A stretch of 64,000 nucleotides of DNA from Corella eumyota. Taxonomy: Eukaryota; Chordata; Ascidiacea; Phlebobranchia; Corellidae. The position numbers were made by a program, and so were the translations under genes. Under the pieces are notes generated by a model. The model was not told where the DNA came from and made no database searches. It saw nothing but the letters and a program-made list of their open reading frames with translations. The stretch lies in the NCBI GenBank assembly GCA_963082875.1, contig OY720100.1, forward strand, positions 4,650,001-4,714,000, read 5' to 3'. Positions 26,601-36,100 of the stretch are shown here, in pieces; position 1 is the first letter of the stretch, and each line of letters starts with the position of its first letter.

Positions 26601-29600
26601 TCCCTCCACCTGAGTGACCACAGTACCTTTATCTTTACCCCACCATGCTGTCCCACTAGGAGGATATCCCCGATCACACAGACCTTAAAAAAATTAATTT
26701 TTAAAGTAAAAAAATGTTAAAATTAAATTTTTACCAAAACTTATTTTTATTTGAATTTAAAAAATTGTTAATAAAAAAATACAAAAAATATGTTGTTTGT
26801 ACTAAAAATTGAATAAAAAAGGATTGCAGGCTTCTTACTTGATGTAGGTATATTGGTAACTGAATAACATTTACTATCTTGAACACACCAACCACATTTT
26901 TCCTTCGTCCATTCTCCTATGGTTGTATTGTAAGTGTAACTAAAAATAAAAAAAAATTAAACAAGATATTTAACTATTTAAACATTGAATAGGTAAATAA
27001 AATAAATTTTTTAATTCAATAAATGAAAAAAAAATTTAAAAATTAGGAAAAAAATTTCGTTAATTTTCTTACGTGCTAAAGCTTGCACAAGACACACATG
27101 ATTTTATAGTCCCACAAAGACCCTTACAAGTTGGTTTTTGGATAGTTGTAAGGGTTTTCTTTTCGCACTTATCAGCGGGCATACATGCAACATCACACCA
27201 CACACATCTTTGATCAAGTAAACAAAAATTTATTTCTGTGTAAATTGTGCACAAGTTTGTTAAGTTCTTCATGGCATATTCTGGCACTTTATATGACCAG
27301 ACGTCTGACAGTACTTTTCCGTCGAAGCCGCCGTGAATTATAATAGAGTTTTGTCCGACTGTGGCAGAAACATGTCCGAAGCGTCCGCCAGGACTGTCAG
27401 AAGGTAAATCGACCTGTGTCCAGGAATGGCACCGCAAATGATATAAATGCAACTTGTTACTATAGCACGCCTCTAACTCATTGTGAATGTGAATATTGCC
27501 CCCGTAAATGACCATATAGTCGCCAATTATATTGGCTGTGTGAAAAGCCATAGGGTTTGGTGGTTTTAGGAGATTTAATTCCTGCCAGTGGTTGAGTTCG
27601 ACGTTATACAGGATTATTTTATTTGATCGTAACGCGTCTGTGTCTGGAATAGTAAATCCACTAAAAATAACTAAATTGTTGGAAAATCTGTCATACACCA
27701 TGCTGTGGCCTGCTAGTTTTACAGCGGAGGCACTTACTCCAGCGGGATCTGGAGTTACAAGCTCCCACTTCTTTTTGTTCCAACTAAAACGACTCATTTC
27801 CGACGAAAAGAAAAATCCATTTTCGCTTGAAATTCTTCCCCCAAAAACATACAAAAATTGGTCACCATTCATACCAACAATAGCAGATGCATGTTGAGTC
27901 ACCGGTTTAAAAGCATTTGGTTGCTGCGTCCAAGAATTATTGAAAACATTATAAAGCCATAGTTCATTACTAAAAGTCGAATTGCCCAGATTGCCACCAA
28001 GTATGAGGAAGTAATCTTTATTATTATGATAAAGGTGATTCATCTGTTGAGTAAAAAAATAGTTCAGAATTTGAATAAAATTATATATATATAATGTTTG
28101 AAAAAAAAAATTAACCTAGTTTTAGTTTTGTAAAGACACAATAATTTCGCAAATTTTACCGAAACCTTTTATAAAAAAATCTTACATTTATGCAAAAAAA
28201 TGAAGCTGTCCAATTTTCTTACCGTGTGTTGCATTCTAGGACTGGGAGTATTTCCAGTTAAATCATAAACTGTATTCCAAACATTTTCCCTAAAATCATA
28301 CTTTAACAATGAGTTGTACAACTGGTTAAGATCATAACCACCAAAAATCCATAAATTGGAGTTTAAATATACTGCAGAATGGCCTGATAGTGCAGTTAAT
28401 GTTCGATAATTCGTGTCGTTGACAATAAATGTCCAACTGTTGGCATATTCTTGATTAGTAACAGATGTTTGGCAGCTCTTGCCTATATAATTGCTATTGC
28501 ACATACATCGATTTCTGTTAGAGTATACACAAAAGATTAGGTATCAGAATTTTGCCTTAAACTCTTACTTATTAAATCTATATTTATTATATAATTTACA
28601 GTGTAGTCTAATTTTTTAACTGTCATAAAAAAATTGTATATTTATTTATGAAAAATTTATTTGATAAACCATGTTACCTATGTTTATTGCATAAACCATT
28701 ATTGCAATTGTTAGAGAAGTTGTTATCACAAGAACGAACACTACAGTCTTCTCCAGTCCAAGAACCCAAACATTCACATCTTAAAAAAAAATAAAAATAA
28801 TTTAAAAAATATATTTTACGTAGGTGTACTGTTGTCATAATAAAACTTATATTTTACATGTAAGATTAGTTTATTGTAGTGATTTCGCGAAATTTCGTAA
28901 ACACAAAAAATTTTACAAGTAAGACCAAACCTGTTGTAAATACATCGACCATTACTGGAGCCGCTACAATTATTAGGACAACTTGTTATTTGAAATGTTG
29001 CTTCAAATCCTCTTTTTTCATAATTACTATCGCTAATTAAACAAAGGAATGATTAAAAACTGTTGCTTAAACACTTAAAATATGCAAATCCAAAACATTT
29101 ATAGGCTATACTTAATAGACCATAGCTTTTTTTATATATATATTTATCCTCAATGTGGAAAGGTCAATTTCATGACCTTAAGTTGCCTTTGGCAGTTTGG
29201 GATATAATAGAATAGAATTGGCCAATAATTTTAAGCTGCTGATTAAGGTTTGGCTCAGCAGAAGTTCATATTGTTTATAACGCCTCACTCATTGGCATTA
29301 CAGCATGAGAGCAGTGGAGATCGAACCCACAATCTTATGTTCAAATTTGTTTTGATAATTTAAACATCTATCTTTTATAACAAAACACTTTTTTAAAATT
29401 TATTACATAGTGTTTACTTTAAAAATACTTCGTCTTCACATTTATTTTTAAATTACCTATACAAAGATATAAGCATTGACCCAGAATACGCAAACAAGCG
29501 GTGAGATTTCGTTGTTGAATAATCTCCACTTAAAACAGCAAGAACTTTATCCTTAGTTGAATTCCCATCATTCACAACAACATTATCAAAAATACACTCT

Positions 29601-30466
29601 GTCTCTTTGGTTGTAAACTGTAGCATTATAACAGGAAGAGTTTGAGGTTCTGGGCTGACAATCAACCATTCGCACCTATAAAGTCACAGATAAATTTTTT
29701 AATTATATCATTTTAGTATTACAGTATATTTATATCAAACTTAGGTTAAGATGCGAAAAGACTGACTTATAAACTCAATTATAGGAATATATCCCTTAAA
29801 TTTCTGGCCCAGACTTAAGTTGCCTTTACCATTTTTTTAAACTAAAAAGCTGATGATATTGCCTATTAAGGTACTTGCAGACGGTTTTTGATATATATAG
29901 TCAGAAAACGGCAGAATGCACGACCTGTACATAGAGTAACATTAGTTACTCCGACCCATTCTCAAGTTGCTTTTAGCAGTTTGGGATATTACAGATTATA
30001 ATTGCCCAATATTTATGCTGCTGATTAGGTACTGAATCAGCAAAAGTTTATACAATTCATGGTGCTTTACTCAAGGGCACTACAGCATGAGAGCAATGGA
30101 GATTGAACCCACAATCTCATGGTGGTGTAACAAGAGTTCTTGCCACCACACCACGTTGCCGGTTCCTACCACTACACCACACTGCCGATGTAGTTATTGA
30201 CTCACTAACGAATGACAAATAAAATTTAGTTTTAAGGTCTTTAAACAAACGAATGTTTAAGAGTCAAAATTTTTTTGAAACATTGCCAAAAGCACATGCT
30301 TTAAAATTTTTGGAATATACCTTTGATTCGATTGATAATTATGTTTTCCATCTGAAATTGTTCCATGTGTCGCATTCTGAATTAATAATCTACCATGGGA
30401 ACAAGATTGAGAAAAAGCTTGCTGATAATATCCAAATATAAGTAAAACAAATATCCATGGAAACAT
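8217..30466 (-). CDS. MEGF8: MEGF8 (multiple EGF-like domains 8), complete
   Basis: Large type I membrane protein; in vertebrates MEGF8 binds the ubiquitin ligase MGRN1 to lower Smoothened and is needed for left-right patterning. I resolve 43 coding exons totalling 8259 nt (2752 aa plus stop); every GT-AG junction agrees in phase. Order: signal peptide (MFPWIFVLLIFGYYQQAFSQ), CUB, EGF, kelch set 1, PSI repeats, EGF/laminin-EGF, second CUB, EGF, kelch set 2, PSI repeats, EGF, laminin-EGF, two beta domains, TM helix, tail. It is MEGF8 and not attractin because the whole double architecture is present and the tail carries 'GPITYEPLCDVGAGVATVVL', close to the vertebrate MEGF8 tail. The membrane segment (FVFFSVFFSCFFLF) and the juxtamembrane 'NMASRPFA' are nearly as in human. 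Exons are listed block by block below. Its start lies 2.6 kb from the divergent adhesion GPCR. A C-type lectin gene is nested in the 14488-16902 intron. Confidence 0.95.
9450..9735 (+). repeat. Cics-1-type SINE, full length
   Basis: tRNA-like head with A-box-like 'gatggtgaagtggtagtaaa' and B-box-like 'gggttcgattcccactgct', the diagnostic 'tgtagcgccctt(a/g)agtaagg' and 'gccagcacttaatcagca' blocks, and the 'gatgttactctat' tail. It lies in a MEGF8 intron, inverted relative to the gene. Confidence 0.8.
10384..10663 (-). repeat. Cics-1-type SINE, full length
   Basis: Reverse-strand copy: tail 'tctttattctcgatgtggaa' at the left, tRNA-like head 'ttaccactacaccacac' at the right. Same block order as the copy at 31468. 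It lies between MEGF8 exons 38 and 39, in gene orientation. Confidence 0.8.
14910..16175 (+). CDS. C-type lectin, type I membrane, nested in MEGF8 intron (frame disturbed)
   Basis: Exons: 14910-15132 (signal MEKLVLGLIFLGTNLLNG, start of lectin fold), 15195-15466, 15599-15748 (Thr-rich stalk), 15872-15995 (TM helix, IIGFVIIGLFLFISIVG), 16108-16175 (short tail ending EGIYENKRF). The lectin domain keeps WIGLT, the EPN sugar-specificity motif, WND and four cysteines, as in calcium-dependent mannose-type CTLDs. As written, the frame is broken twice: one base short just before KWND (around 15393-15400, giving an early stop) and one base long in the A-run near 15717-15722. The two changes are opposite in sign, so total length stays a multiple of three (837 nt). 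Either the reference has two small base errors or the gene is decaying. The strand is opposite to MEGF8. A cell-surface sugar-binding role is inferred from family. Confidence 0.75.
16176..16902. other. Rest of the MEGF8 intron beyond the lectin gene
   Basis: AT-rich sequence holding the 3'UTR of the nested lectin gene and the donor side of the MEGF8 intron. A 63-codon ORF at 16456-16647 shows no family features and is not called. Confidence 0.5.
16903..19415 (-). other. MEGF8: MEGF8 exons 22-28: EGF and kelch set 2
   Basis: Exons: 19415-19270 (CUB end, EGF), 18754-18549 (EGF CICNTGYIGKDC; kelch KLLIFGGMAVDG), 18388-18216 (MFVFGGIASDG), 17971-17847 (GHTMTLF...IIIGGLT), 17769-17502 (GHTSIYDPLTRLIYVNGG), 17369-17241 (GFIIFGGRTEKN), 17012-16903 (MLYVYGGSSNG). 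The repeated hydrophobic-GG blades followed by W-containing strands are typical of a second beta-propeller, as in vertebrate MEGF8. Confidence 0.9.
18826..19112 (+). repeat. Cics-1-type SINE, full length
   Basis: Well-preserved copy with head 'cagcatagtgtagtggtaag', B-box region 'gtttcaattcccactgct', and tail 'catcaaggataaagaaatat'. It lies between MEGF8 exons 22 and 23, inverted relative to the gene. Confidence 0.85.
19782..20172 (-). mobile_element. MITE, about 390 bp, copy 1
   Basis: The same sequence occurs inverted at 49832-50219 and partly at 33268-33530. Ends are imperfect terminal inverted repeats (TATATTAGAGA at one end, TATATTGGCGA at the other), probably with a TA target duplication. 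Internal landmarks are 'tgatgtatatagcacgttag' and 'agtactttctacgtca'. No coding capacity. It lies between MEGF8 exons 20 and 21. Confidence 0.75.
20542..20584 (+). repeat. Short SINE tail remnant
   Basis: 'catttgaccttcccacatcg' followed by 'aggataaagatatatac' equals the last 40 bases of the Cics-1-type SINE; the rest is missing. Confidence 0.55.
20692..21233. mobile_element. Non-autonomous hAT-type DNA transposon (MITE), 542 bp
   Basis: Ends are inverted: 'tagggatgggc' at the left and its complement 'gcccatcccta' at the right. The copy is flanked by a perfect 8-bp direct repeat, 'atatacat' (20684-20691 and 21234-21241), the target duplication length of hAT elements. Subterminal regions are packed with inverted 'ccgagtactcgg' motifs. 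There is no transposase frame; the 105-codon ORF inside is AT-rich chance sequence. It lies between MEGF8 exons 19 and 20. Confidence 0.85.
24455..24693 (+). repeat. Cics-1-type SINE, head truncated
   Basis: Begins within the B-box region ('gaggtccacggtttgatccc') and continues through 'gatgctgtagtgcccttgag' to the tail. It lies in the intron between MEGF8 exons 12 and 13. Confidence 0.75.
25535..25720 (-). repeat. Degenerate tRNA-headed repeat, possibly another SINE family
   Basis: On the minus strand a head 'gcttggtgtactgggtagaa' and a B-box-like 'cttgggtttgatcctaa' are spaced as in a tRNA-derived SINE, but the rest does not match the common family. Old or diverged. Confidence 0.4.
29137..29342 (-). 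repeat. Cics-1-type SINE, head truncated
   Basis: Reverse copy from tail 'tttatcctcaatgtggaaag' to the B-box region 'gagatcgaacccacaatctt'; the A-box end is missing. It lies between MEGF8 exons 2 and 3. Confidence 0.75.
29893..30188 (-). repeat. Cics-1-type SINE with head repeated
   Basis: Reverse copy, quite diverged, in MEGF8 intron 1. The A-box end is present twice in a row ('cttgccaccacaccac' and 'ctaccactacaccacactgc'), as if the 5' end was duplicated or a second head was inserted. Confidence 0.7.
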
Positions 30467-30693
30467 GATCGCTTAAAGTTTTGATTTTCTTTTAAAATTC
30501 CAATAAGACATCATCTGATCGTAAAGCAGTAAAGCTTCTCATTTATCTGTTTATTTAAGAAGGTGTCATTTTTCTATATTACGTTAACTAGTAAATTTAT
30601 TTTTAATTATTTAAGGCTGCTTTTAAAACTTGCCTGTAAAAAAAATTTATTAAAATTAAAAAATTCAGCTAAGCTTTTTAAAACAAATCTATT

Positions 30694-30787
30694 TAATTAG
30701 CAAACAGACACTTCGGACCATCGACTAATTAGCAAACAGACACTTCGGACCATCGACTAATTAGCAAACAGACACTTCGGACCATCG
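30694..30787. repeat. Three-copy 32-bp minisatellite upstream of MEGF8
   Basis: Three almost perfect copies of a 32-bp unit, each with 'taattagcaaacagacactt' followed by 'cggaccatcg'. It lies about 230 bp upstream of the MEGF8 start codon, in the divergent region shared with the adhesion GPCR. Each unit contains TAATTA, the core of many homeodomain sites. Confidence 0.85.
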
Positions 30788-33102
30788 TTAAAGTATAGCC
30801 AACTAACTGCCTTAAAAATAAAGTATATTGCTAGGCAAAAAGTAAAACATCCAACTTGCTCATACTTTACCGTATTTTTAAATCTAATAATTAACTTTGT
30901 TTGATAGCGTTGTTTACGTTTTTTATTAGGGCCTATAGCTATTTCGGCCTAGTTTATTCGGCCCGCTAAACACAGTTGTGTCGTAGCGGGAAGAAGCGCA
31001 CTGATGGCCCAACACGCTTTTCGAGTTAAATGTCTGTTACCATATTTCAGTTTTAGTTTTCATTAATTTGTCTGTTTTTCGTGTTAAATATTTTTTTCTG
31101 TAAAAAAGATTTAATTATTAAAACTTGAACACCTGTTACAAAGCAATAGAAACTTGAAATTTTCCATTAAACCTGGCGCGTTGAAAGTGTTACGTCATAA
31201 TTGATGCGCTTTTCTGAGAAGTGCCTTTTCCAAAAAATTCCTTTAACACAAGGTCCCAGTTGTTGCATAATAAAGCGCGTTGTAAAAGCACGCGTTGGTT
31301 GTTAAGTTGTAAACATTATGAATTGTTTTGAAGATTTAATTCTTATTCAAAAAAACTTTATTTAATTTTAATTAGAAGCTGCTCTTGTAAGACATCTTGT
31401 AATCATGAATTTTTGGAATTAAATCAGGTAACTTATTATTAATTTATTTTGATGGATATAAATTAACCGGCAGCGTGGTGTAGTGGTAAGAACACTTGCT
31501 ACACCACACATGAGGTCGTGCGTTCAATCCCCACTGATCTCATGCTGTAGCGCCCTTGAGTAAGGCGCTATAAACGGTATGACTCCTGCTGAGCCAGCAC
31601 TTAATCAGCAGTATAATTACCTGGCAATTATAATCTATATAATATTCCAAACTGCTACAGGCAACTCGAGACTGGGTCAGAGTAACTGATGTTACTCTAT
31701 GTTTAAGTCGCACATTCGACCTTCCTACATCGAGGATAAAAATATATACAAAAAAAAAAAAAAAAAATATATATATATAAACAAAAGTGAGCACCAAACC
31801 GTTAACCCGTTAATTGTTGATTAACGAAGTTAAGTTTTGGGTAAAAATATAACTTTTAAGTTAACTTTAAAAATTATTATCAGACCTGTTAACTTTTGTT
31901 AAATTGTGCTTCTTTTTGTATCAGTTCGTTATCACTATTTTAAAAATACATGTTTATAAATGTTAAGTATGGTTGCCTTTTTACCGTATCAGATTATCAA
32001 ATGTAATATGACGCGTTCATTTTAAACCAAAGTCACAAGACATTAGTTTAAATTGTTGGGCTCCCCACAGATAATTGCACATTTGCTTTTATATCTTATA
32101 AATAAATATCTTACTAATTGTGGTGCGTAATAATTTTGTAAATTAAATTTAAACCAGGCACTACAAACAAAAATTTTTGGAGAAATATCGTCAAATATAT
32201 TTAATTAACGTTATTTTAAGTTTTCAAGTAAAAACTATAATTAAATTATCTAAATAAAATATTTAGTTTAAATTCAACAATAAAAGTAAAATATAAAATA
32301 AATTTAAAAATAATTAAATAAATTCAAGCACTATTAAACCTGTGTGATGTGCAAGTATCTCTACCAAGTAGTTAACTAGGTATTTAAACTACAAATATAA
32401 ATTACAAGTTTTGGCATAGATTAATAGTCTTTGGCATATAAAAGTTAAAACAGTTTTAAGTTTTTTTATGTTTTAAATTTTTTTAATAAAATAAATTTAA
32501 AATTTTTTTAATGGAAACTTAAATTAAATAAGTCATATGCGCCATTTTTTGTTCATTTTCTGTATCTTTAATGTTTTATATTTTTTTATAAATGCCTTAA
32601 CTTAAAATTATAACATGTATTGTATATATTTGAACGACGTTATCAATCAAAAAACAGTTTTATTTTATAAGGAGATTGATTATTGATAATCTTACTGAAC
32701 AAACAAAAAGTAATTTCACTAGATATTTTGGTATTTTTCGAGCCAAATAACATGCGAAAGTTGATTTTAATCATGCTGTCTTTCTTTTAATTTTTCTCGT
32801 TTATAAATTTTAATTTTTCTCGTTTATAACAAGTGTTTTAATTAATCGAATATAGTCATTTTAAGTAATTTATTTTATTACAAAATGAAAGCATGTGTTG
32901 AAAGTGTGTGTTGTCAGTTGTTGTTATAAATTAAAACAAAATTATATAAAGATGTTTTTAATTTCTATAAACTATTTTCAGAACTGTAGGCTCCGAAAAA
33001 TTCTTTAAATAAGATTTATACTGTTTAATAAATTCATGAAAGAATTGTTTTAAATATTAAATATAGGAAGAATAATTTTGTAGACTAAAATTTTGTTTTA
33101 AA
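30788..33102. other. Divergent intergenic region, MEGF8 / adhesion GPCR
   Basis: About 2.3 kb with one full SINE copy and otherwise AT-rich DNA. It should contain the promoters of both neighbours. No gene is seen; the longer ORF around 31540-31797 is inside the SINE. Confidence 0.6.
31468..31755 (+). repeat. Cics-1-type SINE, best-preserved copy
   Basis: Complete element: head 'gcgtggtgtagtggtaagaa', B-box 'gtgcgttcaatccccactga', 'gcgcccttgagtaaggcgct', 'gccagcacttaatcagca', 'gatgttactctatgttt', and an A-rich end. Useful as the reference for the other copies in the window. Confidence 0.9.
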
Positions 33103-36100
33103 ATGGTTTTAAAGTTGATTTGCTCAATTTTTGTTTTGGTATTGACGCCGAGTGAAGGTAAAAGTTATTTTACTAGGCTTTGCTAGGTTTATTTTAACAC
33201 AATAATTAAAAACGCATTTTAATGCAAAATCAAAAAATAAAATAAGTTTAAAATATTTTAAAGTTTTATGTTGGCGATATTTTTTTACTCAAAAATTGAT
33301 AAAGTTGGTGTTATTGAACACAAAAATGCTTTAACCTTAAAATAATTTTACTTACTTTTTAATTTATACAACTTTAAAAAAAAAATTAATTTGGAAAAAA
33401 GAAAAGACAGGCCTTGTTTGTGTTAATGTAAAAAGTACTAGATTGTTTACACTCACTACGCCAATTAAGTACTTTCTAAGTCACACGAAAAATTATGGTA
33501 TTCTGGTTTTAGTGTTTAGTGTGTAACGATTTTGCATGATAGTCTTTTATATAAAAGCTTTTATATAAAAGTCAATATTTATTAGTATTTTATTGCGGAA
33601 AGTTTCGTACAAAAGTTTCGTACAATAAATTGTGTCACGAATAATAACCTTATACAATTAAATCAGCAAGTCACATGATAATGATAACGTGTAAAGACGA
33701 GACTTTAGGTGTAAACACGTGGCAAGGAATAGATAAAACTTGGAATAAACAACAATATAGCGGATTCGTTACAAGTGTTACCTAATGTTTAAATTATAAT
33801 ATACCTTTTTTTTCTGTTTAGCAACCGAAGCGAACGCATGTATTTTCCACAATGGATATAAGATCAGTTTCTTCGACGATAAACTAAGATTTTTGCAATC
33901 TGAACGAAGATGCCATGAAATAGAGGGAACTTTGCTTACGATTAAAGACAACTTAACTCAACAAGTTATTAACACTCAGTTGTGGAAATGGGAAAGTGAT
34001 GAAATTTGCTGTTTTTGGATTGGTGCAAGCGGTTCCTTTAAGCCTTACAACTGGACCTGGTTTGATGGTACACCAATATCCCCACCAAATACTACTACAA
34101 AGTTTCAGAATTGGCTCGTAGACCAACCAAATCAGAATTCGGGTTATCTTGCAATTATGGCAACTCGAAATTTCTTGCGTTTGGGTGCATGGCATTACTG
34201 GTGGGCAAATAAAACATTGCCAGGATATATCTGCCAAAAACGTAGCTACCGAAAACTCATTATATATATAACTCATTATATACATTTTAATAAAATATTT
34301 TATTTTAACTTTTTACGTGATTTTTTTTTGTTCCACTTTGTTAAACTACATTAACATTTTTATATATTAATTAAATAGTATTAAAACAAAATATTTTATT
34401 TTAGTAATGAATATCTATGCAGAAATGATGGATGTACGAAACCCTGTGAAATACAAGATGACGAAACTTGTTTGTGTTTTTGTAAACCTGACTACGTACA
34501 AAATACTAATGGATGCGAACAAGGTAACATTATTTAAATTTTATTATCTATTTTATATTAAACTAAAAGTCCTTGTTTAAATTGTTTGCCTGAAATTATT
34601 TAAGAAAGCCTGAATTGAGACAGTTTTAAGTCAATTTTATAATTGTTATTTTTAATATATTACAACTTGCGCTTTTTTGTATAGTTTTTTGTAAAGAGGT
34701 CAATCAAACCTTCTTTGATGGGGAAAAAAATTTAAATCTTACATTTCCTCTTACCTCGGTTGGTTACCGTGCAAACACCGTTCAAACATGTCCCTTAAAC
34801 ACTGCAAATGGTAAGCAAATTATATTAAATACATTTTTTAAATTAGCTTAAATGCAATTTAAGTTATATTATTAAAAGTTTAACAATTAAATGTGTACAA
34901 AAAAGTGTGGTCCGTAGTGTGGTCCGTAGTGTGGTCAACCGGTCATGGCGTCGGACTACGAGCCGAAAGATTTCAGGTTCGAGCTGCACCAACGCCACGC
35001 TATTCGCCCTTGAGCCCGGCGTTTACGGATAGCTCAGACACGTCCCAAACTGCACACCCTAACCCGATAAAAATTTTATAAACCTATCTTCTGTAAAAAG
35101 AAATAAATAAATGTGTACAAAAAAACAATTTTGGTTAATATGATTTTAGAGGGCAATCCTTACGGAAATAGTTTTTGTGATGAAACTGGAAACTGGTTAG
35201 ATTCTGTGTTCCTTAAATCTTGTTATATTGGTTTGAAGGCAAAATATTTTACCATATTATATTTTTAAATCTTTTAAACACTAAAACAGGCCTACATTTA
35301 AATATCACTAATTTTTAAATAACTACGGTGAAATACGTGTTTTTCTCTTATTTATTAATTAATGTTATAGAGTTATGAAAACCAGTCGATAGCCAATGAA
35401 TCTCAACGTGTGGAAGTTGCTTACAATGTTCAGGTTTTAACTTCTAACTCTAAAAACCTTACAGCGGAAGAAGTGTTAACAACTGTTAAGATTTTGAAAA
35501 AGCTTGTGGACACACCTTCTTTAACAAGAAACGTTAGAAATTTGTTTCTTTTTGTTAAATATAGCAGTTCTATGTAAATGTCTAAAAAATTGATCTATCA
35601 TTCAAAATGCATTGATCTTAATTTATTACGTCAGTTTCACTAAATTTAAATTGATGTGATATATTATATAATAACCAAAACAAATTTAATTTTTCAAGGT
35701 GACAAATTCAGTTGTTTTGACTATAAGCAATTTATTAGGAGATTCTGAAGACGAAATAATCAAGAGTAACTCCGCATCAAGGTTAACTTTTATTCTTCTA
35801 TGTAAATAAGATAATACTCGTAACTAAATATTATCAAAATTTTTAATTAGTAGTGATAAATAACGTTTTCAACTTGCTTAATAATAATAAAAAATAGAAG
35901 CATATAAACAGTGATTAAATTGTGGTGGTATATTTTTCAGTATTTTAGAAACATTAACCCAGATTGGTGAAAAAGTAAAACTTAAAGAAGGCGAAAAATA
36001 TAAACAAGTTGGTAGCAACCTTGCCTTTGCTGTTTATCAACCAAATATAACAGGTTTATTTTAAAGAATTATAGAAATTAAATATAAATAACATGCACAA

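Larger units (their letters stand above)
26523..30466 (-). other. MEGF8: MEGF8 exons 1-8: signal, CUB 1, EGF pair, kelch set 1, first PSI
   Basis: Exons: 30466-30321 (signal, CUB start), 29675-29457 (CEWLI...LLASLSG-like CUB core), 29032-28931 (end of CUB, first EGF), 28779-28678 (EGF, CECLGSWTGEDC), 28514-28223 (EGF end; first kelch blades, LWIFGGYD), 28043-27073 (971 nt, the largest exon: kelch blades FLILGGN, LYVFGGR, LVIFSGF, MVIYGGN, IIHGGFDG, then the PSI start CTIYTEINFCLLDQRCVWC), 26939-26839 (PSI, CGWCVQDSKC), 26683-26523 (WWGKDKGTVVTQVEGC). Confidence 0.9.

Noticed and set aside
27592-27897. Plus-strand ORF of 101 codons
   Set aside because: Antisense to the large MEGF8 kelch exon; no features of its own.
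31468-31540. tRNA-like sequence with A and B boxes
   Set aside because: It is the head of a SINE: the same sequence recurs at many sites with a shared non-tRNA body, and no cloverleaf is supported.
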